A stretch of DNA of 12,667 nt from Bacteroidota bacterium (lineage in GTDB: Bacteria > Bacteroidota > Bacteroidia > Bacteroidales > Prolixibacteraceae). The position numbers and the translations under genes are program-made. Under the pieces are notes generated by a model. It saw only the letters and a program-made list of their open reading frames with translations. It was not told the DNA's origin and did not search any database. Below, in pieces: positions 7,010-12,667 of this stretch. The stretch is taken from contig JAMDDG010000293.1 of the NCBI GenBank assembly GCA_023488865.1, positions 1 to 12,667 on the forward strand, written 5' to 3'. How positions within the stretch are numbered: the first letter of the stretch is position 1; each line of letters opens with the position of its first letter.

Positions 7010-10000
7010 TTAATTTTTACCTGTTAAATAATTGATTTCGATAATGGTTTGGTTATAATCGCTTAAGGTCTGCAACCAGGAAGTTTTGATTTCAACAGCC
7101 TGGTCAATGTTTTGGAGATATTCAAAATAACCGATTGCCCCTGTTTTGTACGACAATTCAGCCCCGGAAAGCATTTGATTACTAAGAGGAAGGCCTTCGT
7201 GTTCGTAATAACCCAGTTGATTAATAAGTTGCGAATATTTATAACTGAGCTTCTCATAAAATGATTTTAATTCAAGTTTCTGGTCACCCAGTCTTTGCTT
7301 TTGAATTTTTGTTTCAATCCGTGCTGATTTTATCCTGCCCTGTTCCGGTTTGAACCACAATGGAATGTTTACACCAATTTGCCAGGTGTAAAATCCTTTT
7401 TTGTTATCAATGGTTTGCCAACCGTACTTTGCTGAAATATCGGGTAATAACTGTGACCTTTGTTGTGATAGTTCCATCTTTGACAACTCCACCAGGGCTT
7501 GCTGATATTGAATAGATGGGCTATTAAAAAGACTATCGGCAGAAGGCAGTAAGAAAGAACCAGTTATTTTAAACTGTGCCGGGCTGATGCTGTCATTTAT
7601 TGTGACATTGAGCCACCGCTGTAACCCGGATTTCATGGAAGAAGCATTTGTTCTTGCCTGGTTTAATAAAACCACAACTTGCTGTTGCCTGTTTTTGGCT
7701 GCCAGTTTTTCGAGATTGGATGCTTCACCGGTTTTATACCTAAGTTCGGCAGCTTCATAAAACCTGCCGTAAAGGCTGTCAAGAAAGGAATATATTTCCA
7801 TCTGACGATATGCCAAAGCCCAGCCGAAATAGGCAAAAGAAACCTGCATGATCAATTCTTTACAGGTTACCACTTTATTGAGTTGTGCCAGTTGAATTTT
7901 TTGATTCTGAATTTTGACCTTGTTCAGGTAGTTTGTTGGGAACTCAAAATCCTGGCTGACCCCGAAAGTAGAAATACTGCTTTGCAGACCCCGATTTACT
8001 TCATCCTGCCCGTAGTAAATGTTCGTTTTCCCAATATCCAAAGCCGTTTTTTTAAGCTCATGCTGTTGTTCGATGCTCAACTCCGCGATATTTAATCCCG
8101 GATTATTTTTAATTGCCAGTTCAATACAATTATTTAAAGAAATTTGTTGGGCGGAAATGTTTGATTGCGCTTTGCCATTGACAGGGAAAAAGAAAAATAG
8201 GAGAAGGATTCCCGTGCCGGATACTTTCTTCAGTTTCCAGGGGCTTATTTTCTCGGACAAGGCGTACAGAACCGGTAAAACGACCAGCGTAAGTATGGTT
8301 GAAGTAATTAGCCCGCCTATAACCACAGTTGCCAAAGGCCTTTGGACTTCTGCCCCGGCAGAAGTTGAAACGGCCATCGGCAAAAAGCCAAGAATGTCAA
8401 CAAGCGCTGTAAGGAATATGGGCCTTAACCTGGAATGGGTCGCTTTGAAAATTCGAATATCCAAACTAAGTACCCCCTCTTTTTTTAAGTCATTTAAGCT
8501 GGTTATCAATACTAATCCGTTTAACACTGCAACACCAAATAGTGCAACAAATCCAATTCCTGCAGAAATACTAAAAGGCATTCCACGAACAAGTAATGCA
8601 AACACGCCACCAACGGCCGCAAAGGGAATGGCGGTATAAATCAGCAATGACTGTTTAAATGACTTAAGACTTATGAAAAGGATGATGAAGATTAAGGCGA
8701 GTGCAACCGGAATCACGATGCCAAGCCTTTTAGTTGCCCGCTGAAGGTTTTCAAATTGCCCGCCGTAGGTAATGTAATAGCCGGGAGGTAATTTAATTTT
8801 CCTGTCAAGTTTCAATTTTATTTCGTTTACCAATGATTGTATATCCCTGTTCCGCACGTTTACACCAATCACTATTCTCCTGTGAGTGTCATCTCTTGAT
8901 ATTTGGTTAGGGCCATTTTCAAAAGAAATATCGGCCATTTCCTTTAAAGGTACCTTGCTGCCGTTTGGCAGAGGTACATATAAATTCTTAAGGGATTCAA
9001 CGTTTCCCCTGGCAGATTTTTTAAGGCGCAAAACGATGTCGAACCGCTTTTCTCCTTCATAAAACCGGCCGGCAGTACTCCCGGCATAAGCCGTACTGAT
9101 AAGTTTGTTTATATCATTGACAGATAAACCATATTGAGCTAAACGGTTTCTTTTAAAATGAACAACCAACTGGGGCAAGCCCAATAGTTGTTCCGCCCTT
9201 ACATCACCTGCCCCGTCAATATCCCTGACAATGTCTGCTACCCGGTTTCCAAAGCGTTGTAAAGTATCAAGGTCATCTCCGAATATTTTAATGGCCAAAC
9301 CAGATTTACTGCCGGATAACAGTTCATTAAAACGCATTTCGATCGGTTGTGAAAACTCCATCGAGATACCCGGCAATACGGATAGAGCATCTTTCATCTC
9401 ATCGGCCAGTTCTTCATACGATTTATCTGTTTTCCAATCTTCCATGGGTTTCAATGCGATGACAAAAAATCCACCTTCAACAGGATCCGGATCGGTCGGC
9501 ACCTCGGCAGCTCCAATCCTTGAAACAACCTGTTCAACTTCCGGAAATTTTGCAAGCAGGATTCTCTCCATTTTTTCTGAATTTTTAACTGTTTCGGTTA
9601 CCGACGTTCCCGGGGCCATGTGGAATTCGACGGCAAAATCACCTTCTTCCAGCCTGGGAATAAATTCACCGCCCATTTGCAGAAACGCAATAATTGAAGA
9701 ACCCAGCAGAATCACGGCAACGGAAATTACAACCCATTTCTTCCGAAGTGCATAGCGGATAACTGGGGCATACGTTTTATTAAGCCAATCCATTAACTTT
9801 TCTCCAAAAGGCTTTTTCTCCTTCTCCTTTTCATGTAAAATAGCTGATGCCATCATAGGGACATAAGTGATACATAAAAGCATCGCTCCCAACAGGGCAA
9901 AGGCAAAGGTCAGAGCCATCGGTTTAAACATCTTGCCTTCCACACCCTGTAATGATAATATGGGTAAAAAGACAATCAGAATTATAATTTGGCCGAAAAT

Positions 10001-11356
10001 GGCTGCATTCATCATTTTGGAAGATGATTCTTTGGCAATCCGGTCTATCTCGTCTTGTTTAGCGTTACCGGTCAGAGCCTGTAATTTTTTATTGTTCCTG
10101 ACCAATTGAACGGCCATAAATTCAACGATAATTACAGCCCCGTCCACAATGATACCAAAGTCCATTGCCCCGAGGCTCATAAGGTTTGCCGATACCCCGA
10201 GGGATTTCATCATGCCCAATGCAAACAGCATCGACAATGGTATTACCGAAGCGACTATAAAGCCTGAACGGATATTTCCCAATAAAAAGACTAAGACAAA
10301 AATCACGATAAGCCCGCCTAAAATAAGGTTTTCTTCCACGGTACCGGTTGTCTTTTTAATCAGCTTTGTCCGGTCAAGAAAAGGTTTTAATGCCAACCCC
10401 TCCGGTAATGTTTTTTGAATTTCGGCGACACGTTGTTTCACCCGTTCGATAACCTGTGTTGAATTTGCCCCTTTGAGCATCATAACGACGCCAATAACAG
10501 TTTCCCCCCTGCCGTTTTCGGTAGCTGCCCCCAGGCGTGGGGCATGGCCAAAACCAACGTCTGCAATATCTCCTATTGTAATGGGGATACCTTTTCTGTT
10601 TGCTACCACAATCTGACGGATATCATTCAATGAACCGAGAAACCCTTTACTGCGGATATAATACATTTCGGGGCCATGTTCGATATAACTGCCGCCTGTA
10701 TTTTGGTTGTTGTTTTCAAGCGCTGTAAAAATATCGGAAAGAGTAATGTTATAACTGTTTAATTTATTGGGATCAACAGCAATCTCGTACTGTTTGAGGT
10801 ACCCGCCAGCCGTGTTTATTTCCACAACCCCTTCAATTCCTGAAAGCTGCCTCGAAACAAGCCATTCCTGAACGGTACGTAAATCAGTGGGCGTATATCT
10901 GGACTCATAGCCTGGTTTTACTTCAAGGGTATATTGATAAATTTCGCCCAATCCTGTTGAGATAGGGGCCATCTCCGGCGTTCCCAGGTCTCCGGTGTTT
11001 TCCTTTGCTTTGGTTAATTTTTCGGCAACCAGTTGTCGCGGCAGATAAGTTCCCATGTTTTCCTTGAAAACAACTGTTACAACTGATAAACCGAATCGGG
11101 ATATTGAACGGATTTCCTGCACGCCCGGCAGGTTGTTCATGGCCAGTTCTACCGGATATGTTATTAATTGTTCTACTTCCAGGGCTGCCAGGTTTTCAGA
11201 AGTTGTAATGATCTGGACCTGGTTATTGGTAATATCCGGCACTGCATTAATGGGTATTGTTCCCAGGGAATATATGCCCCAGCCAATCAGGATTATTGTA
11301 AACAACCCGATAATCAGCTTATTCTTTATCGAGAATGATATGATGTGATTTAACAT
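7010..11356 (-). CDS. CzcA-type heavy-metal RND pump fused to a TolC-like outer-membrane factor
   Basis: The protein has 1448 residues. Residues 1-1035 form a complete HME-family RND pump: TM1 (about 13-32), a periplasmic domain, TM2-6 with GAMDFGIIVDGAVIIVEF (396-413), a second periplasmic domain (QPIEMRFNELLSGSKSGLAI, 670-689) and TM8-12 ending near 1033. Asp399, Asp405 and Glu412 match the D-D-E proton relay of CzcA-type divalent-cation pumps (Co, Zn, Cd, Ni). Cu/Ag CusA proteins have a different motif here, so divalent metals are favoured. A Lys-rich turn and a hydrophobic stretch (about 1047-1059) ending NGKAQ resemble a signal peptide. Residues about 1070-1448 then match an outer-membrane efflux protein, with two helical/beta repeats (LNNCIELAIKNNPGL near 1074; ELRYKTGEASNLEKL and its mirror ELSYKTGAIGYFEYL). 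No separate channel gene is seen, consistent with the fusion. The start at 11356 follows TGGAAA. Confidence 0.94.
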   Translation of the reverse strand: MLNHIISFSIKNKLIIGLFTIILIGWGIYSLGTIPINAVPDITNNQVQIITTSENLAALEVEQLITYPVELAMNNLPGVQEIRSISRFGLSVVTVVFKENMGTYLPRQLVAEKLTKAKENTGDLGTPEMAPISTGLGEIYQYTLEVKPGYESRYTPTDLRTVQEWLVSRQLSGIEGVVEINTAGGYLKQYEIAVDPNKLNSYNITLSDIFTALENNNQNTGGSYIEHGPEMYYIRSKGFLGSLNDIRQIVVANRKGIPITIGDIADVGFGHAPRLGAATENGRGETVIGVVMMLKGANSTQVIERVKQRVAEIQKTLPEGLALKPFLDRTKLIKKTTGTVEENLILGGLIVIFVLVFLLGNIRSGFIVASVIPLSMLFALGMMKSLGVSANLMSLGAMDFGIIVDGAVIIVEFMAVQLVRNNKKLQALTGNAKQDEIDRIAKESSSKMMNAAIFGQIIILIVFLPILSLQGVEGKMFKPMALTFAFALLGAMLLCITYVPMMASAILHEKEKEKKPFGEKLMDWLNKTYAPVIRYALRKKWVVISVAVILLGSSIIAFLQMGGEFIPRLEEGDFAVEFHMAPGTSVTETVKNSEKMERILLAKFPEVEQVVSRIGAAEVPTDPDPVEGGFFVIALKPMEDWKTDKSYEELADEMKDALSVLPGISMEFSQPIEMRFNELLSGSKSGLAIKIFGDDLDTLQRFGNRVADIVRDIDGAGDVRAEQLLGLPQLVVHFKRNRLAQYGLSVNDINKLISTAYAGSTAGRFYEGEKRFDIVLRLKKSARGNVESLKNLYVPLPNGSKVPLKEMADISFENGPNQISRDDTHRRIVIGVNVRNRDIQSLVNEIKLKLDRKIKLPPGYYITYGGQFENLQRATKRLGIVIPVALALIFIILFISLKSFKQSLLIYTAIPFAAVGGVFALLVRGMPFSISAGIGFVALFGVAVLNGLVLITSLNDLKKEGVLSLDIRIFKATHSRLRPIFLTALVDILGFLPMAVSTSAGAEVQRPLATVVIGGLITSTILTLVVLPVLYALSEKISPWKLKKVSGTGILLLFFFFPVNGKAQSNISAQQISLNNCIELAIKNNPGLNIAELSIEQQHELKKTALDIGKTNIYYGQDEVNRGLQSSISTFGVSQDFEFPTNYLNKVKIQNQKIQLAQLNKVVTCKELIMQVSFAYFGWALAYRQMEIYSFLDSLYGRFYEAAELRYKTGEASNLEKLAAKNRQQQVVVLLNQARTNASSMKSGLQRWLNVTINDSISPAQFKITGSFLLPSADSLFNSPSIQYQQALVELSKMELSQQRSQLLPDISAKYGWQTIDNKKGFYTWQIGVNIPLWFKPEQGRIKSARIETKIQKQRLGDQKLELKSFYEKLSYKYSQLINQLGYYEHEGLPLSNQMLSGAELSYKTGAIGYFEYLQNIDQAVEIKTSWLQTLSDYNQTIIEINYLTGKN

Positions 11357-11382
11357 TTTCCATTTTGTTTAATAGTTTGTTT

Positions 11383-11405
11383 CCGGTTGGAGAATTGCCA
11401 TCCGG
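11383..11405 (-). promoter_or_regulatory. Small hairpin in the leader of the pump gene
   Basis: CCGGTTGG (11383-11390) pairs with CCATCCGG (11398-11405) at seven of eight positions around a 7-base loop. In the minus-strand transcript it ends 26 bases before the pump start codon. No T run follows, so it is not a classical terminator. It could affect translation or processing between the small membrane gene and the pump. It may also be chance. Confidence 0.25.
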
Positions 11406-11449
11406 AGTAATATCCATCAACTGATAAAAATCTGTTGTTGTGAAAAATG

Positions 11450-11767
11450 CTAAATAAGAAAAGTACAATTCTTTAGATAGAGTCCAGATGAATTGTCAAT
11501 TAGAATAAAAAACGGAATCAGTAAAAAGAAAAATACCCTGAAAACAAGGGCGACAACACAAATATCCCAAAATAAAACTGAATTCGGGAAAGTCAAGTCA
11601 ACAGACTGATTTGCTGAGGGAACATCGTTATTATTTTGAGTGACTACATAGGCGTCGTATTCGTCATTCCAGGTTTGATGAACACCCCCGGGTAAATTTA
11701 TTTCCAGAAAGGCAACGCAGTATGCAAAGCCAACTATTGGGAATAATATTTTAATCCAGTTTTTCAT
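11450..11767 (-). CDS. Small two-segment membrane protein of unknown function
   Basis: The protein has 105 residues and I do not recognise its family. It has an N-terminal hydrophobic segment (about 5-21, after MKNWIK), a polar middle part (22-62) with an Asn-rich patch (NNND, 45-48), and a second strongly hydrophobic segment (about 64-90; RVFFFLLIPFFILI). A short tail includes Cys101. There is no lipobox and no obvious metal-binding motif such as clustered His or Cys. The first segment could be an uncleaved signal anchor. It lies on the same strand as the pump gene, 93 bases upstream of it, and may be the first gene of the efflux operon. A role as a small accessory or sensor of the pump is only inferred from position. 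The open frame and plausible membrane topology support a real gene. Confidence 0.6.
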   Translation of the reverse strand: MKNWIKILFPIVGFAYCVAFLEINLPGGVHQTWNDEYDAYVVTQNNNDVPSANQSVDLTFPNSVLFWDICVVALVFRVFFFLLIPFFILIDNSSGLYLKNCTFLI

Positions 11768-11972
11768 CCGTTTTTTTGACGTCCGTTTCTGAACGGTAAA
11801 AATAAAAAAATATCTTAGGCACTATTCGCTTTTTCCGATAATCTTCGGTCATCTTAAATTCCAGTTAACCTTCCGGTCAAACAACCTTGCGGAATTAAGG
11901 ATAAAGGTAATTTCGTCCTTTTCAATCGTACTTACCATTCCTTTCCCGGGAAAATACCGGATATCGGAATAG
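11768..11972. other. Non-coding stretch, probable upstream region of the efflux cluster
   Basis: No gene with a start codon could be supported here. It holds a perfect 5-bp hairpin CCGTT/AACGG (11783-11796) immediately upstream of the small membrane gene, and an A/T run (11797-11812). It also has a perfect 12-base palindrome TTTCCCGGGAAA (11942-11953) and a near-palindrome CCGGATATCGG (11957-11967). A promoter for the leftward genes is expected here, but no convincing Bacteroidetes TTTG/TANNTTTG pair was found. Confidence 0.4.
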
Positions 11973-12185
11973 GCGGGCGGGCAAATACCACCGAAGTACA
12001 AGCTTTTGATGAGTATAGCAATAAGTGCGGCCCTGGGTTCGGAACGTTGGATAAATCAATATACCAAGGGGGCAATAAGAAAAGGAATTAGCAAAGAAGA
12101 GATCGTAGAGACTTTGCTTTTAGCCCGTTTTGTCAAAGGGACGACAGTGATGAGTGCATCAACGGAGGCCATGCGTTTGGTGTAA
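11973..12185 (+). pseudogene. C-terminal remnant of a carboxymuconolactone decarboxylase (AhpD-like) family gene
   Basis: The frame runs from just after a TAG (11970-11972) to TAA at 12183-12185. The conserved part reads IPPKYKLLMSIAISAALGS, then a KGISKEEIVETLLLARFVKG stretch, which resembles the second half of CMD-family proteins. The first ATG (12009) would give only 58 residues, against roughly 100 or more for the family, and the N-terminal half is absent. The redox Cys-x-x-Cys and following His expected after ALG are replaced by S-E-R-W-I-N-Q-Y, so peroxidase-type activity is unlikely. I treat it as a decayed gene. It could still be a short divergent member translated from 12009 or another start after the TAG. 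No Shine-Dalgarno is visible. Confidence 0.6.
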
Positions 12186-12321
12186 GAAAAATAACCTTTA
12201 AAAAACCACTTAGGGTCACGTTTAAATATTCAAATGAGACGTTCGGAAAAGTACCCTGTAAAACATTATTTGGTAAATTAGTCCTGAATTTTGCTGAAAA
12301 TACAACTTAAAAAAGTAGAAA

Positions 12322-12525
12322 ATGAAAAAGAACATGGGTACCATTGACAAGGTGATCAGGGTCCTGGCTGCTGTCATCATTGCCATTCTTTATTTAACCA
12401 ATGTATTAACCGGCACCTTAGGAATTGTGTTGTTGATTGTTGCCGTAATACTTGTGCTTACAAGCCTGGTCGCATTCTGTCCGCTGTACCTCCCCTTCGG
12501 GATTAATACCGATAAGAAAAAGTAA
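12322..12525 (+). CDS. YgaP-like small inner-membrane protein (DUF2892 family)
   Basis: The protein has 67 residues, typical of stand-alone DUF2892 members. It has MKKNMGTIDKVIRVLAAVII (1-20), the family's amphipathic start followed by a first membrane helix, a GTLGIVLLIVAVILVLTSLV second helix (31-50) and the conserved FCPLYLPFGI ending (52-61) with Cys53. Many relatives have a second cysteine a few residues later (INTC or ISTC); here it is INTD, so a disulfide or paired metal site is not possible within one chain. In E. coli YgaP this fold anchors a rhodanese domain; no rhodanese is present here. The function of the stand-alone form is unknown. The gene lies 136 bases after the CMD remnant, and that gap shows no clear signal. 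Confidence 0.85.
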   Translation: MKKNMGTIDKVIRVLAAVIIAILYLTNVLTGTLGIVLLIVAVILVLTSLVAFCPLYLPFGINTDKKK

Positions 12526-12667
12526 GCACGGGGATTATTTGTTTTTTTACATTTCTTTATACATTTATCATGGTTGAGTGGAATTTTCTGTTTCCAATCC
12601 GGCCATGTGTTATTTTATTGTTGTACCATTGCAAAAATTAGTACCTGATGGAAATCCAACTATTAGT

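Noticed and set aside
8019..8639. Plus-strand open frame opposite the pump/channel gene
   Set aside because: It lies antisense to conserved RND and linker codons and has no coherent domain.
11850..12055. Open frame of about 69 codons on the minus strand, ending in a KVNWNLR-type tail
   Set aside because: It has no ATG before its late internal Met and no recognised family, it overlaps the CMD remnant, and a second plus-strand frame is also open here, so openness is weak evidence.
12624..12631. TACCATTG as a Bacteroidetes -7 promoter element
   Set aside because: One mismatch to TANNTTTG and no matching -33 element at suitable distance; no gene is visible downstream in the window.

Overview
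The window reads as chromosomal DNA of a Bacteroidota bacterium, probably an environmental Bacteroidales or Marinilabiliales-type lineage. The reasons are a SusD-family protein, a SusE-like lipoprotein, surface-lipoprotein export signals of the C-S-K-(K/D)-D-E type, AT-rich leaders without strong Shine-Dalgarno sequences, and a heavy-metal RND pump fused to its outer-membrane channel. No tRNA, rRNA, CRISPR array or insertion sequence was seen.

Region 1 (1-5276, plus strand) is the distal part of a polysaccharide utilization locus aimed at alpha-mannan or alpha-mannose-containing glycans. It holds the C-terminal part of a SusD-like binding protein (cut by the window edge), a SusE/SusF-like surface glycan-binding lipoprotein, a GH76 endo-alpha-1,6-mannanase lipoprotein and a GH92 alpha-mannosidase with an ordinary signal peptide. 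The layout suggests that the surface proteins bind and cut the polymer, import occurs through a SusC partner upstream of the window, and GH92 trims side chains in the periplasm. A terminator-like hairpin lies between the SusE-like gene and GH76 and may set binding proteins and enzymes at different levels.

Region 2 (5277-5532) is a convergent intergenic stretch with an imperfect inverted repeat rich in degenerate CTTNGTG-like blocks, resembling dispersed intergenic repeats of this phylum.

Region 3 (5533-11767, minus strand) is a heavy-metal efflux cluster: a small orphan membrane protein, a 1448-residue CzcA-type RND pump fused to a TolC-like outer-membrane factor, and a CusB/CzcB-type adaptor lipoprotein. 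Together these supply all three parts of a tripartite exporter. The proton-relay motif is of the divalent-cation (CzcA) type rather than the Cu/Ag type. The 280 bases between pump and adaptor hold three tandem copies of an 88-98 base unit. Each unit begins with ATGAAACGA, and the adaptor's own ATGAAA start follows the last unit. This is the most unusual structure in the window.

Region 4 (11768-12667) is mostly non-coding. It holds a C-terminal remnant of a carboxymuconolactone decarboxylase-like gene with its cysteines replaced, and a small YgaP-like (DUF2892) membrane protein. It looks like a decayed boundary next to the efflux cluster.
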